Notes: generated from the sequence alone by a model not told the origin. 64,000 bases of DNA from Planococcus sp. SK3692 (GCF_028890485.2 NZ_JARCHV010000003.1:124001-188000), one strand, 5' to 3'; positions 36,171 through 44,232 are shown, counted from the stretch's first letter. A program made the numbers and translations.

Positions 36171-36623
36171 ATGGTCCATCAAGGAAAAGTGCAGCGCTGG
36201 CTGCTCGTCATCATGTTGCTCGCTATCAATTTGCCACCGCTGCTCCTAAGTTCGTTTCCGGCAGGGTTTGCGCTGTATTTTCAATTATTCGTTTCGGCAT
36301 TGATTGTACTGGCTTTCTTTATGAAAGCGCGCGTTAAGGTGCGGGACAGCAATATCATTTACCGTGTCGAGTTGTGGGGCCTGCCGCTTTATTATAAAAC
36401 GGTCTATACAGAAGAAATCCGCCGCATTGAATTCAAGCGCAGCAATTGGGCGTCGAAAGTGGCAGTGGTACGTGTGGAAAAAGGCGTCGATTTGCGATTT
36501 GCGTTATTCGGCGACGGCTTGTTTGTGGATTTAGCGCAATTTGCTAAGCGCAACGATTTGGAGCTCCGCAAGTCCAAAGATTATCAAACCATTGAAAAGC
36601 TGGGTCAAAACCGGCTTCGTTAA
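36171..36623 (+). CDS. small membrane protein with PH-like cytoplasmic domain
   Basis: 150-residue protein: two adjacent helices (residues ~10-52), then a beta-rich soluble part (KVRDSNIIYRVELWGLPLYY, YTEEIRRIEFKRS, AVVRVEKGVDLRFAL) resembling the bacterial PH/YdbT-like domain pattern. I do not recognise a named family. AAGGAGGAG is placed well before the ATG. It is 45 bases after the DUF4181 gene, so the two are probably co-transcribed. Confidence 0.65.
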   Translation: MVHQGKVQRWLLVIMLLAINLPPLLLSSFPAGFALYFQLFVSALIVLAFFMKARVKVRDSNIIYRVELWGLPLYYKTVYTEEIRRIEFKRSNWASKVAVVRVEKGVDLRFALFGDGLFVDLAQFAKRNDLELRKSKDYQTIEKLGQNRLR

Positions 36624-36641
36624 TGGAAGAATTCTGAAAAA

Positions 36642-36657
36642 TGTTTCACGTGAAACG
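36642..36657. other. parS site (ParB/Spo0J binding sequence)
   Basis: TGTTTCACGTGAAACG matches the parS consensus TGTTNCACGTGAAACA at 15 of 16 positions and contains the perfect 14-bp palindrome GTTTCACGTGAAAC. It lies in the gap between two genes. parS sites cluster around oriC, where ParB loads for chromosome segregation. Confidence 0.88.
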
Positions 36658-36676
36658 GCGAAAGGGGCAAGTGGAC

Positions 36677-37210
36677 ATGCAATTGGAGAGCGGGCGCTTG
36701 CTGCTGCGCCGTTACCGGGATGAGGATTTTGAATTTCTGTATTCTTTATTGAAGCAGCCGGAAGTCATGCGCCATATCGGCGATGGTCAGGTGAAAAGCC
36801 GCCAGCAGGCACTGGAATTCTTGTACTGGATTTACCGCATGTACAAAGAACATCCTGAGCACGGCTTGTTTTTGCTGATGCGAAAAGAAGACGGCAAGCG
36901 GATCGGCCATGCCGGGCTAGTGCCGCAAACGGTTGATGGGCAAGCGGAACTGGAAGTCGGCTACTGGCTCGCACCGGAATTCTGGGGCTTTGGCTACGCC
37001 CATGAAGCTGCACGGCTGCTTTGCGAGCGGGGATTCATGAAGCATGAGCAAAGCGCACTCATTTCACTCATTCAACCGGACAATCAAGCTTCGCAGAAAG
37101 TAGCAAAAGCACTTGGCATGGAATGCGGAGACCCGGTATTACGCAATGGACAATACGTGCTCGTTTACCGGGTGCAAAAGGAGAGATGGCATGCAATTTC
37201 CCACACTTGA
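36677..37210 (+). CDS. GNAT-family N-acetyltransferase (RimJ/RimL-like)
   Basis: 177-residue acetyltransferase. The N-terminal LESGRLLLRRYRDEDFEFLY is the RimL-type opening. The acetyl-CoA region is ELEVGYWLAPEFWGFGYAHE, in which the Q/RxxGxG/A loop is WGFGYA, followed by LISLIQPDNQASQKVAKALG, the typical N-Q-A-S-xxVxxKLG segment. The acceptor is unknown. The ATG at 36677 has AAAGGGG nine bases before it; the upstream ATG at 36641 lies within parS and has no ribosome site. It is first of four overlapping or abutting genes, ending 20 bases inside the next one. Confidence 0.85.
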   Translation: MQLESGRLLLRRYRDEDFEFLYSLLKQPEVMRHIGDGQVKSRQQALEFLYWIYRMYKEHPEHGLFLLMRKEDGKRIGHAGLVPQTVDGQAELEVGYWLAPEFWGFGYAHEAARLLCERGFMKHEQSALISLIQPDNQASQKVAKALGMECGDPVLRNGQYVLVYRVQKERWHAISHT

Positions 37211-37748
37211 AACGGACCGGTTATTGCTGACGGAAATCACAGAGCAAGACACCGACCGTTTTTTCGCGCTCTTACAGCGTGAAGACGTGACCTATTATTA
37301 CGGCATGGACCGGCTAATGGAGAGAGAGGAAGCGCTCGAAATGATCCGCGCTTTCCGTGTCGTGTTCGAATTCATGCGCGGCATGCGCTGGGGCATTCGC
37401 TTACGTGGTGAAGAAGAATTGATCGGGACAATCGGGTTCAACCAACTTCAGCTGCGCTCGAAAAAAACAGAAGTCGGTTATGAATTGCATCCGGATTATT
37501 GGCGCAAAGGGCTGATGGAAGAAGCGCTTACGGCCGTACTGACCTATGCGTTCGATGAGCTTGGGCTTTTCCGTGTAGGCGCCACGACTTATCCGGCCAA
37601 TACAGGATCGAACCGGCTGTTGAAGAAGTTGGGCTTTACGGAAGAAGGGCGGCTCCGCGGCTATCTGTATCAACGCGGGGAGTCGCATGATGCACTGATT
37701 TTTTCACTGCTGGCCCCAGAATGGCAGATGCAGCAACGGGACAATTGA
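37191..37748 (+). CDS. GNAT-family N-acetyltransferase (ribosomal-protein-type)
   Basis: 185-residue second acetyltransferase of the RimJ/RimL class: LETDRLLLTEITEQDTDRFF at the N-terminus, EVGYELHPDYWRKGLMEEAL with the CoA loop, and YPANTGSNRLLKKLGFTEEG. The start is the ATG at 37191 with AAAGGAGAG six bases upstream, giving a 20-base overlap with the previous gene, a sign of translational coupling. It is not a close duplicate of its neighbour, so it was probably not made by recent tandem duplication. Confidence 0.87.
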   Translation: MQFPTLETDRLLLTEITEQDTDRFFALLQREDVTYYYGMDRLMEREEALEMIRAFRVVFEFMRGMRWGIRLRGEEELIGTIGFNQLQLRSKKTEVGYELHPDYWRKGLMEEALTAVLTYAFDELGLFRVGATTYPANTGSNRLLKKLGFTEEGRLRGYLYQRGESHDALIFSLLAPEWQMQQRDN

Positions 37749-37770
37749 TGACGAGAAAGGAAGCGGCAGG

Positions 37771-38796
37771 ATGTTAGGAAAACAAGGATTCAATGAATGG
37801 GCAGCGGAATACGATGGCACAGTACGCGAGAGCGAGCGCCAAGGGACGTATCCGTTTGCAGGCTATAGCGATGTGCTGACCGAGATTTTCGAGGCGGTTG
37901 ACGATAAGCCACAGTCGTCTATTTTGGATATCGGCTTCGGGACCGGTGCATTGGCCTCTGCTTTATATGACAAGGGCCATCGTATTTTCGGGATTGATTT
38001 TTCATCTGAAATGATTGAGCGAGCCAAGAAGAAAATGCCGGAAGCGCAACTGGTGGAATGGGACATGGCGGACGGTTTGCCGCCTGCTTTTGAGGGGCTG
38101 TTTTTTGATTGCATTGTCAGTACATACGCACTTCATCACTTGGAAGACGCGGATAAATGGAGTTTCCTCAAGCAATTGCTGAAAAGGCTGGCGCCGGGAG
38201 GCACATTATTGATCGGCGATATCGCTTTTCGGACAACGGAAGATCGCCAAGCTTGCCGCAATGAATACGAAAAGGTCTGGGACGGTGACGAAGCTTATAC
38301 CGTTTTTGAAGAGCTCGAAGCAACCATGTCCAATATCGCAACATGCGAATTCAAAGCGCATTCCCATTGCGGCGCCGTTATCCAGTTGCGTCCTGAATGC
38401 CCGTTTTGCCACCCGGTTTACGACTCGGAACAGCGCATCGTTTTTGAAACTGCTAATTGCTGGTTCTTGCAGCACGAGAAAGCGCAAGGCGTACTTGAAG
38501 GGTCGGGTGTCATCGTTCCTAAACAGCACCGCTCGTCGCCGTTCGAACTGACGCCCAAAGAATGGCAGGAGACACAGGAGCTGCTTGGGCTGGTGAAATC
38601 TTTCCTTGAGAAGATAGCGCCCGACGGCTATACGCTCGGCTGGAATGTCGGTGAAGCGTCGAATCAATCGATCGGCCATAGCCATCTCCATGTCATTCCG
38701 CGTTTCAACGACGAACCGTATGCCGGAAAAGGCTTGCGCCACTGGCTGAAAAAACCTGAAAACCGTCGTCCTGGCAAAAGCGGGGATGCACGGTGA
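37771..38796 (+). CDS. fusion of class I SAM-dependent methyltransferase and HIT-family hydrolase
   Basis: 341 residues in two parts. Residues ~1-205 form a YrrT-like methyltransferase: N-terminal FNEWAAEYDGTVRESER, SAM motif I ILDIGFGTGALA near 50, acidic loop GIDFSSEM, motif IV DCIVSTYALHHLED, ending with AHSHCGAVIQL, where stand-alone members normally stop. Residues ~208-341 form a HIT domain: ECPFCHPVYD at its start and the histidine triad HSHLHVIPR near 310. HIT proteins hydrolyse nucleotide-phosphoramidate or dinucleotide bonds. The join is in frame with no linker. The gene starts 22 bases after the second GNAT gene with an AGGAAG site and overlaps the next by GTGA. Confidence 0.85.
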   Translation: MLGKQGFNEWAAEYDGTVRESERQGTYPFAGYSDVLTEIFEAVDDKPQSSILDIGFGTGALASALYDKGHRIFGIDFSSEMIERAKKKMPEAQLVEWDMADGLPPAFEGLFFDCIVSTYALHHLEDADKWSFLKQLLKRLAPGGTLLIGDIAFRTTEDRQACRNEYEKVWDGDEAYTVFEELEATMSNIATCEFKAHSHCGAVIQLRPECPFCHPVYDSEQRIVFETANCWFLQHEKAQGVLEGSGVIVPKQHRSSPFELTPKEWQETQELLGLVKSFLEKIAPDGYTLGWNVGEASNQSIGHSHLHVIPRFNDEPYAGKGLRHWLKKPENRRPGKSGDAR

Positions 38797-39263
38797 AATT
38801 TAAAGAACAGGCGATGACAGAAGAAAGCGCGCGGGACATCCTCGCTTGGAGCTATCCGTATCCTTACGATTTCTATAACGGGGAAGTGTCGGATGAAAGC
38901 TTGCAAGAGTTGATGGACGGCAGCTACCGGGTGGTGTTGGAACACGGGAAGTTGTTCGGTTTTTATTGTACAGGCAAGGGGGCGCAAGTGCCGGCGGGGC
39001 ATGAATCGAACGCTTATCCTGCTGGCCCTGTCGATATCGGGCTCGGCATGAAACCCGAAAAGACCGGAGCGGGAAGAGGTGCTGCGTTTGTGGGTTTTTT
39101 GCTCGGTGAAATCAACAAGCGCCATCCCGGACAAGCACTGCGCCTCACCGTCGCCCAGTTCAATGCACGCGCGATCCGTTTGTATGAAAGGGCTGGGTTC
39201 GTGAAGGCCGGTGAATTCAAAAACGACTACGCTACGTTCCAAGTGATGCTGAAGAGTAAGTGA
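38793..39263 (+). CDS. GNAT-family N-acetyltransferase (third of the cluster)
   Basis: 156-residue acetyltransferase: the acetyl-CoA loop is TGAGRGAAF near residue 90, and the tail LTVAQFNARAIRLYERAGF is the canonical N-x-x-A-x-x-x-Y-x-x-x-G-F segment. The start is a GTG overlapping the previous stop by four bases, with GCGGGG upstream; an ATG at 38814 is an alternative. Substrate is unknown. It is the last gene of the acetyltransferase/methyltransferase operon. Confidence 0.85.
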   Translation: MKFKEQAMTEESARDILAWSYPYPYDFYNGEVSDESLQELMDGSYRVVLEHGKLFGFYCTGKGAQVPAGHESNAYPAGPVDIGLGMKPEKTGAGRGAAFVGFLLGEINKRHPGQALRLTVAQFNARAIRLYERAGFVKAGEFKNDYATFQVMLKSK

Positions 39264-39285
39264 CTTTCGGCTGGCGTAAGCATCT

Positions 39286-39452
39286 GCTATAGTAAAAACA
39301 GGGCGGTATCCATCAGGAACTACACCTGTAAAAAAGCTTAACAACTCAATAGATCTGCCTTGATCTGAAAAACGACAGGGACGGAGAAACCGACACAATC
39401 AAATTCTGTCCGTCCGCTCTTTTGCGGCGGGCTTTTTTTCACAGGTTTCCTT
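39286..39452 (+). promoter_or_regulatory. panB leader: extended -10 promoter and attenuator-type terminator
   Basis: An extended -10 (TG-C-TATAGT, about 39285-39293) starts a ~160-base leader. It contains an ACAGG...CCTGT stem (about 39299-39330) and ends in an intrinsic terminator CCGTCCGC-tctttt-GCGGCGGG with T7 (about 39410-39440), ahead of the panB ribosome site. GACAGGGACGGA (about 39375) can pair with TCTGTCCGTC of the terminator's 5' arm, so two exclusive folds are possible. The position before panB matches that of the 'pan' RNA motif, but I cannot confirm its consensus here. Confidence 0.5.
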
Positions 39453-39469
39453 CCCGGAAGGAGAGAACA

Positions 39470-40303
39470 ATGGAAAATACAGCTTCATTGATGAAGATGA
39501 AACAGCAAGGGAACAAGATTGCGATGCTGACGGCTTACGATTATCCGTCCGCCAAAATCGCGGAAGCGGCGGGGATGGATGTGCTGCTTGTCGGCGATTC
39601 GCTCGGCATGGTCGTGCTCGGCTACGATTCAACCGTCAAGGTGACCGTCGAAGATATGGTCCATCACGGAAAAGCAGCACGAAGAGGGGCGATGGACACG
39701 TTCCTCGTCGTTGATATGCCGTTCGGCTCGTTTCACGGCAGCTGGGACCGCACGCTTGAAAATGCCATGCGAATCTTCCAGCAAACGAGCGCACAAGCCT
39801 TAAAACTCGAAGGCGCAGGAGAAGTACTTGAAGTGACGCGAAAGCTTGTCGGAGCAGGCATCCCAATTGTCGCCCATCTCGGTTTATTGCCGCAATCAGC
39901 GGCTGTGCTCGGCGGCTATAAAGTGCAAGGCAAAACAGCCAGCGCCGCCAAGCAATTGATCGAAGATGCGAAAGCGTGCGAAGCGGCAGGAGCCTGCATG
40001 CTCGTACTCGAATGCATCCCGCATCAATTGGCTGCCCAAGTCACGAAAGAACTCAACATTCCGGTCATTGGCATCGGCGCCGGCAGCGAAACTGACGGGC
40101 AAGTGCTCGTCTACCACGACACAGTGAAATACGGCTCGCACCATTTGCCGAAATTCGTCCAGTCCTACGCGGAAGCTGGCGAGACCATGCAACAAGGGCT
40201 CGCCCAGTACGTCGAAGAAGTGAAGAGCGGCGCATTCCCGAAAGAACAGCACCGCTTCACGATGAAAGAAGAAGAACTCGAGCAGCTGTACGGGTCGAAA
40301 TAA
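39470..40303 (+). CDS. panB: 3-methyl-2-oxobutanoate hydroxymethyltransferase
   Basis: 277-residue TIM-barrel enzyme making ketopantoate from alpha-ketoisovalerate and methylene-THF, first step of pantothenate (CoA) synthesis. Motifs are [31 protein letters not shown] (metal Asp), [19 protein letters not shown] and the catalytic Glu in [11 protein letters not shown]. The ATG at 39470 has GAAGGAGAG upstream. panC and panD, which usually follow in Bacillales, are not here; the gene ends in its own terminator. Confidence 0.95.
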   Translation: MENTASLMKMKQQGNKIAMLTAYDYPSAKIAEAAGMDVLLVGDSLGMVVLGYDSTVKVTVEDMVHHGKAARRGAMDTFLVVDMPFGSFHGSWDRTLENAMRIFQQTSAQALKLEGAGEVLEVTRKLVGAGIPIVAHLGLLPQSAAVLGGYKVQGKTASAAKQLIEDAKACEAAGACMLVLECIPHQLAAQVTKELNIPVIGIGAGSETDGQVLVYHDTVKYGSHHLPKFVQSYAEAGETMQQGLAQYVEEVKSGAFPKEQHRFTMKEEELEQLYGSK

Positions 40304-40317
40304 TTAAATACATGCAA

Positions 40318-40356
40318 AAATAGAGAATCCATTATCGATGGGTTCTCTGTTTTTTA
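40318..40356. terminator. panB terminator
   Basis: The stem AGAGAATCCAT/ATGGGTTCTCT (G-U pairs) is followed by TGTTTTTT. A-rich sequence on the left also suits the convergent gene at 40367. Confidence 0.8.
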
Positions 40357-40366
40357 ATAGCTGCAT

Positions 40367-41131
40367 TTACTTGATTTCGCTTATGTTCGGCTTGAAAGCC
40401 CGCACTTCATGAGCAGAAACTGTTAAGAATAAATACTCGTGCTGATGATAAATGGCCCTCGTCCTATAGGAATATTCAGCAGGATATTCGGTAATATCTG
40501 CAGACTCCTCAAATTTCCATAGCCATATTTTATTGTTTTCGATAAAAATGGCATATTCATATCTTAAAGCAAAAGCGATCAGATGCATTGGTAAAATTGG
40601 AAGTTCCATTACTTTTTGTGGTTCCAGCTCACTGTTCAACAAAATCAATTCATTGTTTTGCCAACCGATGCAGGCAAATGGCTTGTGGCGAACAAGTAAT
40701 GGATCATAAAGCAAATTGTTTTCGAGTGCCCTTTCTAAAAAGGATTCAGGTTCTTGCAAGGGAGCAAAATAATTCAGCATGTTCTTTCCCAAATCTTCCC
40801 CAAATGCACCTTCATCGCCATAACTGCACAGAACCCCGTCTTCATAAGGGAATAATTCATATACGTCATGTCCGGTATGATGTTCCGAAACGAAAGCTCC
40901 GGCGAGTGTATAAAACGACAACTTTGCTTCTAAACGATCTAACATACAAAAATGGCTAGCGGTAAACCGAACCATATAATGGTGGGGAGATGCCAATAGA
41001 ATGGTTTTGCCATCTAATTGAACAATGGATTCACCCCTGCCTTTCAACAATACGATAATGGAATTTCTTTTGCAGTCCGCGTCGAGTATCTCTTTGTTAC
41101 TTTTAAAAAGAACTTCTTCTTGAATAAACAT
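40367..41131 (-). CDS. hypothetical protein, possibly beta-propeller-like
   Basis: 254 residues, no family recognised. The sequence is a series of short beta-strand-like segments ending in aromatic or charged turns (FACIGWQNNELILLNSE, YAIFIENNKIWLWKFEE, YLFLTVSAHEVRAFKP), suggesting WD/kelch-like repeated sheets. There is no signal peptide or membrane segment. It is more A+T-rich than neighbouring genes, which hints at later acquisition. The start is placed at the third in-frame start codon (41131), since GAGGG is then about eight bases upstream; GTG at 41146 is possible. Confidence 0.55.
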   Translation of the reverse strand: MFIQEEVLFKSNKEILDADCKRNSIIVLLKGRGESIVQLDGKTILLASPHHYMVRFTASHFCMLDRLEAKLSFYTLAGAFVSEHHTGHDVYELFPYEDGVLCSYGDEGAFGEDLGKNMLNYFAPLQEPESFLERALENNLLYDPLLVRHKPFACIGWQNNELILLNSELEPQKVMELPILPMHLIAFALRYEYAIFIENNKIWLWKFEESADITEYPAEYSYRTRAIYHQHEYLFLTVSAHEVRAFKPNISEIK

Positions 41132-41203
41132 GCGCATGACCCTCACTTATGTTTAATTACTGGAGTGGCTTTAATTGGATAAAAGAGGGAAGTGGGCTTT
41201 TGA

Positions 41204-41482
41204 TTATGGTTCCTGAAAGCCGAACTTCACGACAAATAGCAAGAAAGCATACAGCACGAAAAGAACAGCATGTCCGCTGGTGAGCAGCATTCGGTAAACA
41301 GTCCGGACCCCGAACCAAGCCGCAGTGAATCCGATCACAGCCAGCACGAGCGGCGAGTAGAAGCCGAGCGCGAATAACCCTTCGAATAATAGCGTCCCCA
41401 AACGGCTGGAAGAATAAGCGAAGGGGATGAGCAGCGCGAGAAATAACAGGAACGAAAAGATGGACAGCAATTTTTGTTTCAT
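41204..41482 (-). CDS. small membrane protein (cluster member 5)
   Basis: 92 residues, three predicted helices, with an N-terminal signal-like helix (KLLSIFSFLLFLALLIPFAY). No family recognised. AGGAGG is well placed before the ATG. Last of five short same-strand genes, each encoding a protein of about 70-105 residues made almost only of membrane segments. Confidence 0.6.
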   Translation of the reverse strand: MKQKLLSIFSFLLFLALLIPFAYSSSRLGTLLFEGLFALGFYSPLVLAVIGFTAAWFGVRTVYRMLLTSGHAVLFVLYAFLLFVVKFGFQEP

Positions 41483-41496
41483 TGAAGGCCTCCTAA

Positions 41497-41799
41497 TTAC
41501 GGTTCGGATATGCCATGACCCAGCAGCAGAAGGAAGATAAAGCTGGAGAGAGCTGCGAAAAAGATGCTGTTTGCAATGACGCTGAAAAACATTACCGGCT
41601 TATTTTTTGTACGTATCCCTAAAATTAGGGAAAATAAGAACCCAAAGTCGATTAAGCTGTACAGGAAGAAATAAACCCAGAAGTTTACGTTCGGGAGTTG
41701 CCAACCAATCACTAGCAGCAAGATAGATGCAAGGACCAACGTTAAAGTCAGTACGATCGGTTTTGCTTCAGTAAAAGCTCCTTGCGTTTTCGTCTCCAA
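41497..41799 (-). CDS. small membrane protein (cluster member 4)
   Basis: About 100 residues with three to four helices (IVLTLTLVLASILLLVIGW, FWVYFFLYSLIDFGFLFSLI and a C-terminal pair). The TTG at 41799 is chosen as start because GAGGTG lies seven to eight bases upstream; the ATG at 41814 has no ribosome site. No family recognised. It is separated from the next gene by 14 bases, so translation is probably coupled. Confidence 0.55.
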   Translation of the reverse strand: METKTQGAFTEAKPIVLTLTLVLASILLLVIGWQLPNVNFWVYFFLYSLIDFGFLFSLILGIRTKNKPVMFFSVIANSIFFAALSSFIFLLLLGHGISEP

Positions 41800-41832
41800 A
41801 ATAGTGCACCTCATTTATCAGGATAAAATTGC

Positions 41833-42120
41833 TCAATAAGCCAGATATGCCCCCACCGCTAGCACTGTCATAATCGCGAAAGTCCGGATCCAGATCAGCT
41901 TATCGCTGATGCCAGCTTTCTTCTCCAAATAGTATATGTAATGAATTAAGATGATCAGCCCAGCACACGGCAGAAAAAACTGAGCGGGGTTCATGCCCGC
42001 ATTGCCGATAACTAATTCAAAAATGCCAAAAGTCAAAAGCAACATCCCTAGAGCGCCGATACTTAAAGAAAAATATGGATTGTGTATCTTCTTCCCGTTC
42101 CTTTCGGAATTGGCATCCAT
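41833..42120 (-). CDS. small membrane protein (cluster member 3)
   Basis: 95 residues. A charged N-terminus (DANSERNGKKIHNPYFSL) is followed by three helices. GAGGTG precedes the ATG. No family recognised; the pattern resembles many small uncharacterised Bacillales membrane proteins. It lies between members 2 and 4 with gaps of about 30-40 bases. Confidence 0.55.
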   Translation of the reverse strand: MDANSERNGKKIHNPYFSLSIGALGMLLLTFGIFELVIGNAGMNPAQFFLPCAGLIILIHYIYYLEKKAGISDKLIWIRTFAIMTVLAVGAYLAY

Positions 42121-42159
42121 TGCTGCACCTCTTTTTTAAAATTTGTTTGAATCACCCGT

Positions 42160-42459
42160 TTAAGCAGATAAGGTCCCCAAAATAAACGGTGAAATCATCA
42201 ATAAAATGGAAGCAGCGACCAATAAAATCGTAATCGGACGGCGCAGCTTATCGCGCCCTGTTCCTTGATACCAGCCCGAGAACTGCAATTTGTTGCGGTA
42301 CAACACAAAAATGAGCAATAGCACCGCCATGCCGCCTAGCCATCGATACGGTTCGGTGTCGGTGCTGCTCGAATATAATCCAGTCAAAAGCAACCCTCCG
42401 CCGATTCCCAATATCGCCAAGATGGCAAAGACTCGGATAAGTTCGAGAAGTAGTTTCAT
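42160..42459 (-). CDS. small membrane protein (cluster member 2)
   Basis: 99 residues with three helices (LIRVFAILAILGIGGGLLLT, GGMAVLLLIFVLY, PITILLVAASILLMISPFIL). The ATG at 42459 follows GAAAGGGTG and is preferred to the upstream ATG at 42477, which has no site. No family recognised. Confidence 0.55.
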   Translation of the reverse strand: MKLLLELIRVFAILAILGIGGGLLLTGLYSSSTDTEPYRWLGGMAVLLLIFVLYRNKLQFSGWYQGTGRDKLRRPITILLVAASILLMISPFILGTLSA

Positions 42460-42497
42460 CTTAATCACCCTTTCCATAGCTTATTATGCTCGATTGC

Positions 42498-42725
42498 TTA
42501 AAATCCTGTGACGAAGACTAAAAGAGCTATCACCGAAACAAATCCTTGGAGTAAGCCATCCCATGTTTTTTTCTCCCGAAAGCTTTCGATGCTCTGCGAT
42601 AAAAACATCAATGCCAAAAAAGCAAAGATGAAATTAGGAAACGGATTGAATTCATTTCCGCTCAACAAGAGGACGAGTAGCAGTAAGGCTGCAATCGCCA
42701 TGCCCATATTAATTTTTTCGAACAG
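42498..42725 (-). CDS. small membrane protein (cluster member 1), start uncertain
   Basis: About 69-75 residues, two to three helices (MAIAALLLLVLLLSGNEF, FIFAFLALMFLSQSIESF). The first ATG (42707) has no ribosome site nearby, while a strong AAGGAGGTGG lies 25-30 bases further upstream in the same frame region. A CTG at about 42725 (reading LFEKINMGMA) or a nearby non-ATG codon may be the real start. A -10-like TATAAT precedes the cluster (about 42770). Confidence 0.5.
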   Translation of the reverse strand: MFEKINMGMAIAALLLLVLLLSGNEFNPFPNFIFAFLALMFLSQSIESFREKKTWDGLLQGFVSVIALLVFVTGF

Positions 42726-42856
42726 AGTGCACCACCTCCTTAAACGACCATAGCTCTTTTACAAATGACTATTATATAGAAAGAAATCTGTTTATTTCCT
42801 TCAGTCTAACATATAAAAGGAAAAATTTAACTCTTTGGAAGAAATCAATGGATGTA

Positions 42857-42895
42857 AAAAAGGCAGCACCCGAGATTCTCGGGTGCTGCCTTTTA
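42857..42895. terminator. terminator of the M23 hydrolase gene
   Basis: The stem AAGGCAGCACCCGAG/CTCGGGTGCTGCCTT has an ATT loop, with U-rich tails on both strands. Confidence 0.88.
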
Positions 42896-42912
42896 GTAAT
42901 AACTTATGAAGA

Positions 42913-44232
42913 TCAACCACCAACGTAGCTGACTGGGTCCACTGCGTTCGAGCGAGCGCCGTTCCAGCTGCCGATGTGGATTTCAAAGTGCAAGTGAGGT
43001 CCGGTTGAACGGCCAGTGTTGCCCATGCCGCCGATATTCTGTCCTTGAGAGACTGCTTGACCGACAGAAACATTGATGGAATTCAAGTGTGCATAGGCTG
43101 TTGCATAATTTTGTCCATTAATGACATGGGTAATGATGATAACGTTGCCGTAGCCGCCCATTGAGCCAGCGTGCGATACATAGCCGCTTGCTGCTGCAAG
43201 GATTGGCGTTCCTGGGCTGTTGGCGATGTCCATGCCTAGGTGGGACTCGGCTCCAGCGCCGATATCACGGCCGCCGAAACCTGAAGTGTAGCGTCCAGCT
43301 GCCGGGCGGATAAAGCCAGCGCTTGATTTAGGCGCTGCTGCTTGTGTGACAGTCGCTGCAGGAGCGCTGGATTGCGCTGCTTTTTTAGCTGCGGCTTTGC
43401 GGGCTGCAGCTTCTTTCGCTTTGCGTTCTTCTTCCGCTTTACGTGCGATTTCCGCTAGGCGTTTTTGTTCTTTGCCGATTTTCTTTTCGAGTGAAGAACT
43501 GATGTTCATAGCTTTTGCATGATCTTCTTCAAGTTTTGATTTTTCTTTTGCGAGGCGTTTCTGTTCTGCTTTCAAATCATCCTGCAAATCGTCTTGCTTT
43601 TTCTTTTGAGCGTCCAATGAATCTTTTAAGTCTACAAGTTCTGCTTTTTGGCTTTCTTGTTTTGCGAGCTTTTCTTCAACTTCCGCTTTTTGTTCAGCTA
43701 AAAGTTTTTTATCTTCCGCTTGTTCACGCATGATTTCGCGGTCTGCTTCGATCAAAGTGTTGACGGCAGAAGCACGGTCGATAAAGTCGACAAAGCTGTT
43801 AGCCCCAAGCAATACGTCGATGTAATCAACGGAACCGCCACTCAATTGAATAGCGCGTGCCCGTTCTTTCAAAAGTTCTTCGCGTTCTGCGATTTTGCGT
43901 TCCAGTTCTTCGATCGATTCTTTCAACTCATCGATTTCAACTTTCGTTTGGTCGATCTGTGCTTGAACGCCGTCGATCTTGCCTTGCGTTTCTTCGATCT
44001 CGCCGTTCAATTCCTGGATCTTGTTCATGATTTTTTCAAGCTTCGTCTGATTTTCAACGATCGCATTGTTTTTTGACTGGATTTCGGAATTCAAGTTGTT
44101 CCTTTCTTGCTCGACCTGTTGTTTTTCTTTTTCGAGGTCGGACAATTTATCAGCACTTGCTGTCGGCAAGAAAATGGATAGCGCCAAAACAGCGGATAAT
44201 GCTGCTACGAACCATTTGGACCATGTGTTCAA
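42913..44232 (-). CDS. secreted coiled-coil M23 peptidase / murein hydrolase activator (EnvC-like)
   Basis: 439-residue exported protein. The signal peptide (WFVAALSAVLALSIFLPTASA) is followed by a very long Lys/Glu/Gln-rich coiled coil (~30-270), a short Ala-rich linker, and a C-terminal M23/LytM domain (~320-439). The zinc motifs are HLGMD (H-x3-D) and HLHFE (H-x-H), so the peptidase looks active, unlike the degenerate EnvC of E. coli. The layout matches B. subtilis-type cell-division or envelope hydrolases such as the YtrB/CwlO-adjacent family. The TTG at 44232 has AAAGGAG nine bases upstream and begins at the signal peptide; the longer frame to 44322 does not. Confidence 0.85.
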   Translation of the reverse strand: MNTWSKWFVAALSAVLALSIFLPTASADKLSDLEKEKQQVEQERNNLNSEIQSKNNAIVENQTKLEKIMNKIQELNGEIEETQGKIDGVQAQIDQTKVEIDELKESIEELERKIAEREELLKERARAIQLSGGSVDYIDVLLGANSFVDFIDRASAVNTLIEADREIMREQAEDKKLLAEQKAEVEEKLAKQESQKAELVDLKDSLDAQKKKQDDLQDDLKAEQKRLAKEKSKLEEDHAKAMNISSSLEKKIGKEQKRLAEIARKAEEERKAKEAAARKAAAKKAAQSSAPAATVTQAAAPKSSAGFIRPAAGRYTSGFGGRDIGAGAESHLGMDIANSPGTPILAAASGYVSHAGSMGGYGNVIIITHVINGQNYATAYAHLNSINVSVGQAVSQGQNIGGMGNTGRSTGPHLHFEIHIGSWNGARSNAVDPVSYVGG

